Origin: Dyella marensis
GTDB taxonomy: Bacteria; Pseudomonadota; Gammaproteobacteria; Xanthomonadales; Rhodanobacteraceae
Length of the DNA stretch: 64,000 nucleotides
Reading direction: 5' to 3'
Assembly (NCBI RefSeq): GCF_900112865.1
Contig: NZ_FONH01000015.1
Location: 44,384 to 108,383 of the forward strand
The notes beneath the pieces were generated by a model that searched no databases, was not told the origin of the DNA, and worked only from the letters and a program-made list of their open reading frames with translations. The first letter of the stretch is position 1; every line of letters starts with the position of its first letter. The translations under genes were made by a program, and so were the position numbers. Below are positions 21,041-28,406 of the stretch, piece by piece.

Positions 21041-23467
21041 TTACGCGGTTTTGGCCGTCCGCCTGCGGCGGCGCACGACGGTAAAACTGACGAGACCGAT
21101 CACCAGCACCAGGCCGCCGGTGAGCAACGGCACGTTATGCCGCACCGCACGCCTGGCCTTCACCACATAAAGATGCCGCTGCATCACCCGGGCGCTGGCG
21201 AAATCCGGCTCCGGGCAGCTCTCGCCGAAGTGCTCGGCCCACGGCACGTACGCGCCCTGCTTCACATAGCGGTCGTACAGCGCCTTGGCCTTGAGCAAGC
21301 GTTCCGGCACCACCGGCGGCGTGCCGTCGCCGTTGTCGCCGTAGTCCGGCGGGCCGTCGAGCATCCAGCCGCTGGCCTTGCACAGCACCGCGGCGAAAGC
21401 TTGCGAACGCGGCGGCAGCAGGTCGGCCGCGCCGGCGGCGCGGTCGGCGGCGAGATAGCGGTAATGGAAGCGGCGATCGGGCTTGGGCGCGGTGTCGGCG
21501 TAGCGCTGGCGCTCGCCGTCGGTGACCAGGGATTGCTTGAGGTCGTCGGCGCTGTGCCCGCTGCCGCCCTGGAAGCCGCCGCCCATGTCGTTGTAGTCCG
21601 GCCCCTGCTCGTAGCCGAACAGCTCCATGCCCAGCTCGCGCTGGATCGCCGCCGCCTTGTAGCGGGCCTCGGCCTTGCCGATGTCGGTCCAGGCATGCTC
21701 GGCATCGTGCAGTTCTTGAGCGAATTCGCGCGCCTTGGCGCGCAGGTCGTCCTTGCCGAAACGCGGGTCGCCGCTGGCCGGGAAATAGTCCTGCGCTTCG
21801 TCGTAGCGGCCGGCGCGCATCAGGCGCCTGGCCAACACCCAGCGCAGGTTGTCGCCGAACGGCGCCGAGCCGGGGTAATAGCCCGGCGCGGACGAGCCCG
21901 GCCTGGCCGGCGCCGGCGGCGGCGAGGCCGGCACGCGCGCATCGATGAAGCTCTTCAGCTCCTCGATGGTGAGCACGCGCTCGGCCAGGTAGGTCACGTC
22001 GTTGCCGAAGCCGATGCCGCTGGTCTCGTCCGCGGGATAGAACTCGTTGCCGCTGCCGCCCACCGCGACGGCGGCGTCGTACAGCCGCCCCATCGCCTCG
22101 ACGTATTCGCCGCGCGCCAGCGCCAGCACGCCCTGCTCGCCGACCAGCAGGTGGGTGTTGTCGGGATCGATGCTGGCTTTGGGATCGTTGGCCTTGGGAA
22201 AGGCTTTCACCGCTTCGGCATAGGCGGCCGTGGCCGCGGCGAGGTCGCCTTTCTGCAGCGCCAGCTTGGCGCGCACCCAGCTCGACAGCGGGCCGGGCGC
22301 CTTGTCGACCAGCTTGGCCGCCAGGTCGTAGCGGCCGGCGCGATAGGCCAGCGCGGCCAGGCGATCGGCGCCTTCCACATGCTCCAGCCCACGCTGCTCG
22401 ATCGCCGCCACCAGCGCCACCAGGCTCGGGTTGGGCTTGCTGGTCGTGCTCTTGCCGTCGGGCGCTTCGCTGAGCACGTCATCCGTGCGCGCCAGCGCAT
22501 AGATGACCAGCAGGCGCTGCGACACCGGATGATCGATCAACCTGGCGGCAAGCTCGTCATCGCGCAGCGCATTGCCGGCCAGGATGGACAGCGACTGCAC
22601 CGCGCTGCCCGAACCATGCCCGGCCTGCGCGGCGTACAGCGTGACGGCGTGCTTGATGTCGTCCGGCGCCAGGCGCAGGCCACAATCGTTGTCGGGGCCG
22701 GCGATCTCATTCCAGGCGCAGGGCTTGCCGTCGACATACAGATGCAGGCGCGCCTCCTCGCCGAAGCTGGACAGCGCCAGGCCCAGCGTATCGCTGCCGC
22801 CGTCGAGCGCACGCGTGCGCGCCAGCTGGAAGGCCTTGGCCGCGGCATCGCTCTCGCGCTTGAACGCGGCGGCATCGCCGGCCTGGTCGCGGGCGCGCTC
22901 GGCATGGATGCGGCCGAGCATGTACGCCGCCCACACCGCGCGCAGCTTCGCCTGTTCCGGCAGCAGCGCCAGCACTTTCTCGAAGCTGGCGACGGCGTGG
23001 TCCATGGCGGGACCGGTGGAAACCAGGCAATGCTCGGCCGGTGCCGCCTCGCTGGCGGCGCCCTCGCCTTCGCAGGCGCCCTGCGCGATCTCGAAGTCCG
23101 CCGCGCCGGCGGCATACAGGCGCAGATCCTCGGGCAGGCCGGTGCTCTTCGCGTAGACCTCTGCACCGCTCTGCAGCTGGTTCAGCGACTGGAGCTGCGT
23201 CCATTGCTCTGGTGTCAGGCCCAGCGACTTGGCCATCGCCGCGGCGTCGTCCGCCTTGGGCGCTTCTTCCGAGGCGTCGCCGGGAATCTTGTCGGTGGCG
23301 GGCAGCAGGTCGGCCGCCTCGAAGGCGAAGCTGTTCCGCGGCGTGGCCTTCAGCGTGGTCTCGCGATGATCCAGCAGCTGGCTGGGAAAATCGGGGCCGC
23401 AGGCCCAGACGGCGGCTCCCGCGATGCCGGCGAGCAGGCCGGCCGCAATCCATTGGCGCTTGTACAT
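21041..23467 (-). CDS. Uncharacterised exported protein with C-terminal membrane anchor
   Basis: This 808-residue protein of unknown function begins MYKRQWIAAGLLAGIAGAAVWACGPDFPSQLLDHRETTL. The ACGPDFP stretch after a hydrophobic segment looks like a lipoprotein or signal cleavage site, though Trp two residues before the Cys is atypical. The body is helical and alanine-rich with TPR-like spacing (for example LAALAYRAGRYDLAAKLVDKAP). The C-terminus has a membrane helix (LLTGGLVLVIGLVSFTVV) followed by RRRRRTAKTA. It follows the DUF3142 lipoprotein gene by 73 bases, suggesting a shared envelope role. No enzyme motif was recognised. Confidence 0.75.
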   Translation of the reverse strand: MYKRQWIAAGLLAGIAGAAVWACGPDFPSQLLDHRETTLKATPRNSFAFEAADLLPATDKIPGDASEEAPKADDAAAMAKSLGLTPEQWTQLQSLNQLQSGAEVYAKSTGLPEDLRLYAAGAADFEIAQGACEGEGAASEAAPAEHCLVSTGPAMDHAVASFEKVLALLPEQAKLRAVWAAYMLGRIHAERARDQAGDAAAFKRESDAAAKAFQLARTRALDGGSDTLGLALSSFGEEARLHLYVDGKPCAWNEIAGPDNDCGLRLAPDDIKHAVTLYAAQAGHGSGSAVQSLSILAGNALRDDELAARLIDHPVSQRLLVIYALARTDDVLSEAPDGKSTTSKPNPSLVALVAAIEQRGLEHVEGADRLAALAYRAGRYDLAAKLVDKAPGPLSSWVRAKLALQKGDLAAATAAYAEAVKAFPKANDPKASIDPDNTHLLVGEQGVLALARGEYVEAMGRLYDAAVAVGGSGNEFYPADETSGIGFGNDVTYLAERVLTIEELKSFIDARVPASPPPAPARPGSSAPGYYPGSAPFGDNLRWVLARRLMRAGRYDEAQDYFPASGDPRFGKDDLRAKAREFAQELHDAEHAWTDIGKAEARYKAAAIQRELGMELFGYEQGPDYNDMGGGFQGGSGHSADDLKQSLVTDGERQRYADTAPKPDRRFHYRYLAADRAAGAADLLPPRSQAFAAVLCKASGWMLDGPPDYGDNGDGTPPVVPERLLKAKALYDRYVKQGAYVPWAEHFGESCPEPDFASARVMQRHLYVVKARRAVRHNVPLLTGGLVLVIGLVSFTVVRRRRRTAKTA

Positions 23468-23540
23468 CCGAATCCTTCCCTTGGGGAGACGCTTGACCTG
23501 CGAATGATGCGGGGAAAGCCGGCGCAGCGGAATAGCCGGC

Positions 23541-24746
23541 TCAAGGCGCCAGCGCAGGTTGCCCGGCGGCGTCGCCGCAACGCGCCCAGCCGACGGCGCG
23601 CTGGTAGTGCGCGCGCAGCCAGCCGTCGCGCTCGCGTCGCAAGAAAGGGCGACCTTCCCGGTAAGCCAACGCATAGCCGTTCACCCCATCGGCAATGGTG
23701 CAGCCCGCGGGCAGCTCGATGCGGGACGGCAGGCGCGCATCCACTTCGCCGTCGTTGCGCAGGACCACGTCCGATGCGCCGGGCGCCGCACCGGGCTGGA
23801 AGAACACCGCCAGCGTTTCCTTGAGCGGTGCGCCGGCCATTACCGCGCGCCAGGTGGGCAGGCTCCAGGCGCGTGCGTCCTGCACGGTGGGCAGGCGGAA
23901 CCACACGATGCCGGCCAGGTGCGCGGGCGGATCCTTGCGCAGGCCGGCCAGCAGCTTTGCCACCTCGGCCGGCGCGGCAACCAGCTCGCTCGCCTCGCGG
24001 CCGCCGGCCAGCAAGGGCGCCTCGCTTTCGATGGCGACGACGCGCCCGTTGTCGTCCCAGGACACGCGCGAACCGTAGGTGGGCAGCGCGACGCGGAACC
24101 GCTTGCCGACACGCGCGGCGAACCGGTCGATCCAGCTGCGCGCCAGCGCAGGTTCGAACAGGCCCGCGCGCGGCGATTGCACCGCATGCACCTGCAGCAC
24201 CACCTCGTCGACCTGCGCGGTCACGCGCTCCAGTTCGCCGGAAGCGAGCCAGGCCGGCAAGGCGGTGATCGACAGCGGCGTCGTGCCCAGGTCGCGCTTG
24301 AGCCGCGCCAGGAAATCCGCGTAGGCCGGCAAACGCGCGGTACCGCAGTCGTGATCGATCTCGATGCCGGCAAGCGGCAGGTCTTTCCAGCGCTCACGCA
24401 GGACGAGCGTCTGCGCAAGCAAGGCGTCCGCATCCCACTGCGGCAACTGCCCGTCGATGCGCACCACCAGCACCACCGGCCGGTGCGTGGCGGCCAGCGC
24501 GGCGCGATCCACCGCCACGGGCTGCAACTGGCCGTGCGCATCGGTCTGCGCGGCCAGCACGCGCCATGTACGGATCAAGTCGGCCGATTGCGCCAGCGCG
24601 GAGGTGACCGCGGGGTTCCATTGGCGCTGCCAGACATAGGCATCGTGCGGCAGCGGCGCGGACGGATGCTGGCAGGCGGCCACGCAGGCACAGGCCATCG
24701 CCACGGCCAGCCAGCGCAGCCCCCTCCTCCATGCCTCGCGCACCAT
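23541..24746 (-). CDS. DUF3142 domain lipoprotein
   Basis: This 401-residue protein has a lipoprotein signal (LAVAMACACVAAC, lipobox VAAC). The body matches DUF3142: VVLVVRIDGQLPQ, IEIDHDCGTARLPAYADFLARLK and LSITALPAWL. The last two resemble barrel strands of glycoside-hydrolase-like proteins, with acidic residues at strand ends, but catalysis has not been shown for this family. The start at 24746 is chosen for its GGCGGGAGGGACG ribosome site and signal peptide. It lies directly upstream of the other exported protein and downstream of the rtcB terminator. Confidence 0.82.
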   Translation of the reverse strand: MVREAWRRGLRWLAVAMACACVAACQHPSAPLPHDAYVWQRQWNPAVTSALAQSADLIRTWRVLAAQTDAHGQLQPVAVDRAALAATHRPVVLVVRIDGQLPQWDADALLAQTLVLRERWKDLPLAGIEIDHDCGTARLPAYADFLARLKRDLGTTPLSITALPAWLASGELERVTAQVDEVVLQVHAVQSPRAGLFEPALARSWIDRFAARVGKRFRVALPTYGSRVSWDDNGRVVAIESEAPLLAGGREASELVAAPAEVAKLLAGLRKDPPAHLAGIVWFRLPTVQDARAWSLPTWRAVMAGAPLKETLAVFFQPGAAPGASDVVLRNDGEVDARLPSRIELPAGCTIADGVNGYALAYREGRPFLRRERDGWLRAHYQRAVGWARCGDAAGQPALAP

Positions 24747-24785
24747 GCGTCCCTCCCGCCAGAGCAGCGCGCATTCTAGCCGCAC

Positions 24786-24813
24786 GAAAAAAAACGCCGC
24801 CCGGAGGCGGCGT
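24786..24813 (-). terminator. Intrinsic terminator after rtcB
   Basis: An 8-base stem ACGCCGCC/GGCGGCGT (24794-24801, 24806-24813) has a four-base loop and is followed on the minus strand by eight T residues. It ends the slipin-rtcB transcript. Confidence 0.9.
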
Positions 24814-24836
24814 CGAAAACGTACCGGCACACAGGC

Positions 24837-26048
24837 TCAGCCCTTCACGCACAGCACCTGGCGCAGCGTGTGCACCACTTCCACCAGGTCGGTCTGCGCG
24901 GCCATCACCGCATCGATCGACTTGTAGGCCGCCGGCGATTCGTCGAGCACGCCGGAGTCCTTGCGGCACTCCACGTGCGCGGTGGCCGCTCGGTGCTGGG
25001 CCAGCGTGATGCTCTGCTTGGCCATGCCGCGGCTCATCACACGGCCGGCGCCGTGGCTGCAGCTGTGGAAGCTGTCCGCGTTGCCTTTGCCACGCACGAT
25101 GTAGCTCTTCGTGCCCATGCTGCCGGGAATGATGCCCAGCTCGCCCTCGCGGGCGCTGACCGCGCCCTTGCGGGTGACCAGCAGCGACTCGCCGAAGTGC
25201 GTCTCGCGCTGCACATAGTTGTGGTGGCAGTTCACCGCCTGCTTGTCGAGCTGGAACTTCGGCAGGCGGTGGCGCAGCTCGTTGAGCACCCGCGCCATCA
25301 TCGCTTCGCGGTTGTGCCGCGCGTAGTCCTGCGCCCAGGACACCGCCTCCACGTAGTCGTCGAACAGCGGCTCGCCTTCCATGAAGAAGGCCAGGTCGCG
25401 GTCCGGCAGATGGAAACCCAGCACGCGATGCGCCAGTTGCTCGCGCGCCCGCTCGATGAAGTAGGTGCCGATCAGGTTGCCGGTGCCGCGCGAGCCGGAG
25501 TGCAGCATCACCCACACGCGCTCTTCCTCGTCCAGGCACAGTTCGATGAAGTGGTTCCCGCCGCCGAGCGTACCCAGCTGCTGTTCCATCTTGTCGGTGC
25601 GGATCCTGCGGTGCTTCGCCTTGATCAGTTCCAGCCGCTGCGCCAGTCCGGACTGCACCAGCCGCGTGCCGATGCCATCCGGGATCCTGCGGTGCTCGCC
25701 GCTGCCCACCGGCACGCCGCGCTCGATGCTCGAACGCAGCTGCGCCAGGCTGTCCGGCAGGTCCGTCGCGCGCAGCGTGGTGCGCACCGCGGCCATGCCG
25801 CAGCCGATGTCCACGCCGACCGCGGCCGGGATGATCGCGCCGCGCGTCGGCACCACCGAGCCCACCGTGGCGCCCTTGCCCAGGTGCACGTCCGGCATCA
25901 CCGCGACCCACGGGCCGACGAACGGCAAGGCCGCGATATTACGCAGCTGCGCATGCGCCTGCGCTTCCAGCGGCACGCCGTCGACCCAGCCCTTGATCGG
26001 CTTGGCGCCTTCGGCATGCAGTAATTGATATGAAGTTTCGGTACTCAT
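24837..26048 (-). CDS. rtcB: RNA 3'-phosphate/5'-OH ligase RtcB
   Basis: RtcB joins 2',3'-cyclic phosphate or 3'-phosphate RNA ends to 5'-OH ends using GTP and Mn2+, healing RNAs cut by ribotoxins. The 403-residue length equals E. coli RtcB. Family motifs are DVHLGKGATVGSV, DIGCGMAAVRT (metal cysteine), GGGNHFIELCLDE, FHSCSHGAGRVMSR and VECRKDSGVLDESPAAYKSID. The ribosome site AAGGAACG lies 7 bases upstream. It is 54 bases after the band-7 gene, and tandem tRNA-like sequences lie upstream. No RtcA cyclase and no RtcR activator are seen in the window. Confidence 0.96.
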   Translation of the reverse strand: MSTETSYQLLHAEGAKPIKGWVDGVPLEAQAHAQLRNIAALPFVGPWVAVMPDVHLGKGATVGSVVPTRGAIIPAAVGVDIGCGMAAVRTTLRATDLPDSLAQLRSSIERGVPVGSGEHRRIPDGIGTRLVQSGLAQRLELIKAKHRRIRTDKMEQQLGTLGGGNHFIELCLDEEERVWVMLHSGSRGTGNLIGTYFIERAREQLAHRVLGFHLPDRDLAFFMEGEPLFDDYVEAVSWAQDYARHNREAMMARVLNELRHRLPKFQLDKQAVNCHHNYVQRETHFGESLLVTRKGAVSAREGELGIIPGSMGTKSYIVRGKGNADSFHSCSHGAGRVMSRGMAKQSITLAQHRAATAHVECRKDSGVLDESPAAYKSIDAVMAAQTDLVEVVHTLRQVLCVKG

Positions 26049-26102
26049 GTTTGTCGTTCCTTAAGGGCCGCCGCGGCGATTCCTTCCGCCGCACCGGCTG
26101 TT

Positions 26103-27227
26103 TTACTCCTTGAGGGTCACCAGCTGCTTCAGCACGCCATCCAGGCCGCCGAACACGGTCAGCTTGTCGATCTTCTCGGTGACCTTCTCCAGCGCCTCCA
26201 ATTCCTTCAGGCGCATCAGCACGGGACTCTCCTCGATCAGCCTGGCGGTGTTGAGCAGGGAGCGCGTGGCGTTCGCCTCCTCGCGGCGGCGGATCACGTT
26301 GGCCTGGGCCGCCTTCTCCGCCTGCACCACGCTGTTCAAGATGTCCTTCATCTCGCCCGGCAGGATCACGTCCTTGATGCCGACGCCCAGCACTTCCACG
26401 CCCAGCTCGGCCACGCGGCTGTACACGTAGGCGAAGATGTCCGCATCCAGCGAGGCCTTGTCGCCCAGCAGCTCGTCCAGCGTCTTGGACGACACCGCTT
26501 TGCGCAGCCCGTACTGCAGCTCGCGGTAGATGTAATCGCCGTACTTGACCACCTTGGTGCGCGCGGCGACCGGGTCGGTCACGCGCAGGCTGGCGGCCAG
26601 GTTCACGCGCAGGCTCACCTTGTCGCGGGTCAGCAGTTCCTGGCCCGACACCTCCAGCGACTGCACGCGCAGCTCGATCACCTCGGCGGCCACGTTCTTC
26701 CTGAACTGCCAGAACGCGTAGCTGCCCGGCGCCAGCGTGCGCACCAGCTTGCCGTCGATAAACAGCAGGCCGGCCGACTCCGCCGGGACCTCCAGCGCCA
26801 GCGCCACCCTGGACAACAGGCCGAGCTGGCGCAGGCGGTTGACCACGTCGGCCGGCACTTCCAGCGTGCCGGCCAGCGGCAGCAGGCGCAGTTCCACCGG
26901 CACCAGGTCCTTCCAGTACAGCTTGCGCGTACCCGGTGCGAGCACGTCTTCCAGCTTGCCGTTCTTCAGCACCAGGCCGACCTGGTCGACGCCGACGTCG
27001 GCCAGCAGGAAGCGCGGCGCCAGCCGCGTATCCATGCCGGCCATCAGCGCCTCGGCATCGCTGCCGGCGTATTCGGCGCGCGCCACGTTGTGCAGCACGA
27101 CGGCGATGCGGCCGAGCGGATCGAAACAGCGGTACACGCCGGGGGCGAGCACCTGCTGCAGTCGACGGTTGCGGTACAGCAGACCGCGCTCGCCGTCGCC
27201 GACCACGATTTGCTTGATCCAGAACAT
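26103..27227 (-). CDS. Band-7/SPFH (slipin-type) protein with N-terminal LAPG repeats
   Basis: This 374-residue SPFH-domain protein of the slipin group has its core near residues 160-310: VALALEVPAESAGLLFIDG through VEVLGVGIKDVILPGEMKDIL. A coiled C-terminus, AEKAAQANVIRRREEANATRSLL, follows. It is longer than usual slipins (about 250-290 residues) and lacks their N-terminal membrane hairpin. Instead it has three spaced units of the form (N/D)G(R/K)L-x3-LAPG-x-(Y/R), at QQVLAPGVY, EDVLAPGTR and VRTLAPGSY. The start at 27227 (MFWIKQIVVGDGERGLLY) has a GGAGTCACTCCC leader. Adjacent rtcB points to a role in RNA repair or membrane tethering. Confidence 0.85.
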   Translation of the reverse strand: MFWIKQIVVGDGERGLLYRNRRLQQVLAPGVYRCFDPLGRIAVVLHNVARAEYAGSDAEALMAGMDTRLAPRFLLADVGVDQVGLVLKNGKLEDVLAPGTRKLYWKDLVPVELRLLPLAGTLEVPADVVNRLRQLGLLSRVALALEVPAESAGLLFIDGKLVRTLAPGSYAFWQFRKNVAAEVIELRVQSLEVSGQELLTRDKVSLRVNLAASLRVTDPVAARTKVVKYGDYIYRELQYGLRKAVSSKTLDELLGDKASLDADIFAYVYSRVAELGVEVLGVGIKDVILPGEMKDILNSVVQAEKAAQANVIRRREEANATRSLLNTARLIEESPVLMRLKELEALEKVTEKIDKLTVFGGLDGVLKQLVTLKE

Positions 27228-27580
27228 GGGAGTGACTCCTTTTATCCCGTTATTCGGGTCGCCTTCTATTAATGCCTTTCGCACGGGCGATCCGTGGCGC
27301 GCGAAAAACCGCCTTGATAATCAACGGGCGTAACACGCCCTCCCTCTCGGGATAATCGGCCATAACCTTTTCATGGCCGATCGAATTAATAGGGTGGAAG
27401 CGCCCCTGGCGTCGGCGACGCGGGACCGTCGCGCCTCCACGGGGGAGACGGACGCCATCCGCTTGCCGGCGAACCTCCGCCCCATTTCGGGACGACAGTC
27501 CGGCGTGGCCTGCGCTGCGGCGACGAAGGCTCACCTTCCCTGATGAGGCCTTCGGCGCCGCGCGGGGCGATTCCTGTGCT
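27228..27580 (-). other. Long leader between tRNA-like RNAs and the band-7 gene
   Basis: No protein gene is supported in these 350 bases. On the minus strand the RNA would contain stable hairpins: an 8-base stem TCGGCCAT/ATGGCCGA (27354-27378 region) with a nine-base loop, and GGGCGT-GTT-ACGCCC close to 27330. None carries a T-tract, so they are not plain terminators. They may be processing or regulatory elements in the transcript that runs from the tRNA-like pair into the band-7 gene. Confidence 0.45.
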
Positions 27581-27596
27581 GGGAGCTTTCGCTCCC
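27581..27596 (-). other. GNRA-capped hairpin next to tRNA-like RNA 1
   Basis: GGGAGC-GAAA-GCTCCC on the minus strand is a perfect 6-base stem with a GAAA tetraloop, three bases after the acceptor stem of the tRNA-like element at 27600-27670. It takes the place where a CCA end would be expected. Confidence 0.6.
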
Positions 27597-27599
27597 GGG

Positions 27600-27670
27600 G
27601 TTTGGAGCGGGAATCGAACCCGCGACACCCGGCGTGTCAGGCCGATGCTCGACCACTGAGCTTTCCAAAG
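27600..27670 (-). ncRNA. tRNA-like RNA 1 (GAC anticodon loop, no CCA)
   Basis: A full cloverleaf of 71 bases reads on the minus strand. The acceptor is CTTTGGA/TCCAAAC (first pair C-C mismatched), the D-stem GCTC/GAGC with a 7-base loop containing GG, and the anticodon stem closes the loop CTGACAC. The variable loop is GTGTC and the T-arm GCGGG-TTCGATT-CCCGC. Position 8 is A instead of the near-universal U, and no CCA follows. The GAC anticodon would read Val codons, but the true tRNA-Val(GAC) at 59125 is unrelated in its stems. It therefore looks like a tRNA mimic rather than a decoding tRNA, and it lies upstream of the band-7/rtcB genes. Confidence 0.7.
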
Positions 27671-27672
27671 CA

Positions 27673-27745
27673 GCGACGTGCCGGATTCGAACCGGCGGCC
27701 AATGGCATGCGAAGCCAATGCTCTACCCGACTGAGCTAACGTCAT
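27673..27745 (-). ncRNA. tRNA-like RNA 2 (CGC anticodon loop, no CCA)
   Basis: A cloverleaf of 73 bases reads on the minus strand. The acceptor is ATGACGT/ACGTCGC (six pairs including one G-U, first pair mismatched), positions 8-9 are TA, and the D-stem is GCTC/GAGC with AGTCGGGTA loop. The anticodon loop is TTCGCAT, the variable loop TGGCC and the T-arm GCCGG-TTCGAAT-CCGGC. CGC would read the Ala codon GCG, but the G3-U70 pair needed by alanyl-tRNA synthetase is absent (G-C instead). No CCA is encoded, and only two bases separate its 3' end from tRNA-like RNA 1. The tight tandem suggests a dimeric transcript. Confidence 0.7.
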
Positions 27746-27795
27746 TCGCGAAACACCGAACGTGCAGGCCCGGCATACGCTGCCGGCAAAGCCGC

Positions 27796-27883
27796 GCGCA
27801 CCGGACGGGCGCTTGAACCCGTACCGCTGGAGCCTGTCGTGGCGATGCTTCGCATGGCCGGCTGTCGCCAACCGGTCATGCGC
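27796..27883 (-). other. Possible further structured RNA with T-arm-like hairpin
   Basis: On the minus strand GCGCA-TGA-CCGG at one end can pair with CCGG-TGCGC at the other, a 9-pair helix with a three-base bulge. The pairing encloses about 65 bases, and directly before the closing strand lies a T-arm-like hairpin ACGGG-TTCAAGCG-CCCGT with an eight-base loop. D- and anticodon arms are not convincing, so this may be a degenerate third tRNA-like unit or a Y-RNA-style structure. This is a manual fold only. Confidence 0.3.
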
Positions 27884-28093
27884 ATGGGCGCAAAGCACCC
27901 GAATCCTGTTGAAACACTGCCGATCACCCGCCCGCCCGTACCGAAGCATCAAGGCACAGCGCATCCAAGCGCCGCTCGCGGTCGCCCCTGCTTCGGTCGC
28001 GATGCGGCCGGATGCCTCAGGGCGGAAGTGGTCTTCCGGTCATCGACAGTCCCATCACCTTCCGGTGCATGAACTCGTCCTTGCGAACGCCGA
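27884..28093. other. Non-coding stretch upstream of the tRNA-like elements
   Basis: No gene is supported here. Open frames on both strands lack ribosome sites and family resemblance. No sigma-54 -24/-12 pair was found that could point to RtcR-type control of the rtcB locus. Confidence 0.4.
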
Positions 28094-28129
28094 AAACAAA
28101 ACGCCCCCGGGTGGTGAACCCGAGGGCGT
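28094..28129 (-). terminator. Intrinsic terminator after the 37-residue peptide ORF
   Basis: On the minus strand ACGCCCTCGGGT pairs with ACCCGGGGGCGT (one mismatch, GA-type loop, arms 28101-28112 and 28118-28129), followed by TTTTGTTTTC. A second perfect hairpin without T-tract, GAGATCGG/CCGATCTC at 28144-28164, precedes it. Together they define a short transcript end for the peptide gene or for the whole ABC/two-component operon. Confidence 0.85.
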
Positions 28130-28179
28130 TCGCGTTGCCTCGGGAGATCGGGGTGACCGATCTCCGCGCAAGCTTGAGA

Positions 28180-28293
28180 TCAGTCGATATGGATGAAGCA
28201 GCCGCCCAGCGCCGGCCGCATGCCATGCACGCACGGCAGCGCGTCGCGGCTTTCGCGCGAGGACAGCGTGTTGTGAGTGACGTGGAGCGACAT
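28180..28293 (-). CDS. Candidate small peptide gene (37 residues)
   Basis: An ATG at 28293, preceded by an AGGA ribosome site eight bases upstream, opens a frame of 37 codons ending TGA. The product begins MSLHVTHNTLSSRESRDALP and ends GGCFIHID, with two cysteines ten residues apart in the C-terminal half and several histidines. It has no signal sequence or membrane helix. It lies 113 bases after the response regulator on the same strand and is closed by a strong terminator, so it may be the last gene of the ABC/kinase operon. It could be a signalling or modified-peptide precursor, or a small RNA that happens to contain an ORF. I do not recognise the sequence. Confidence 0.5.
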   Translation of the reverse strand: MSLHVTHNTLSSRESRDALPCVHGMRPALGGCFIHID

Positions 28294-28406
28294 GGGTTTA
28301 ATCCTGGCCTTTTCAGTTAATGCACATCGCCGCTATTGGCGAGGCGCGAACATTACGCGAGCCCGATTATCGAAGCAAGCACTTTTTTAACGCTTAAGAA
28401 TAATTC

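Noticed and set aside
27386..27964. 192-codon minus-strand frame across the tRNA-like region
   Set aside because: It runs through both cloverleaf structures and hairpins, has no ribosome site and reads as translated non-coding RNA.
27745..28170. Sigma-54 promoter for an RtcR-type control of slipin-rtcB
   Set aside because: Searching the minus strand by eye for TGGCAC-N5-TTGC gave only a site with wrong spacing inside the tRNA-like acceptor stem; no RtcR gene is present.
28017..28226. 69-codon minus-strand frame upstream of the tRNA-like elements
   Set aside because: It overlaps the peptide ORF end and crosses the terminator hairpin at 28094-28129; no ribosome site and no recognisable product.
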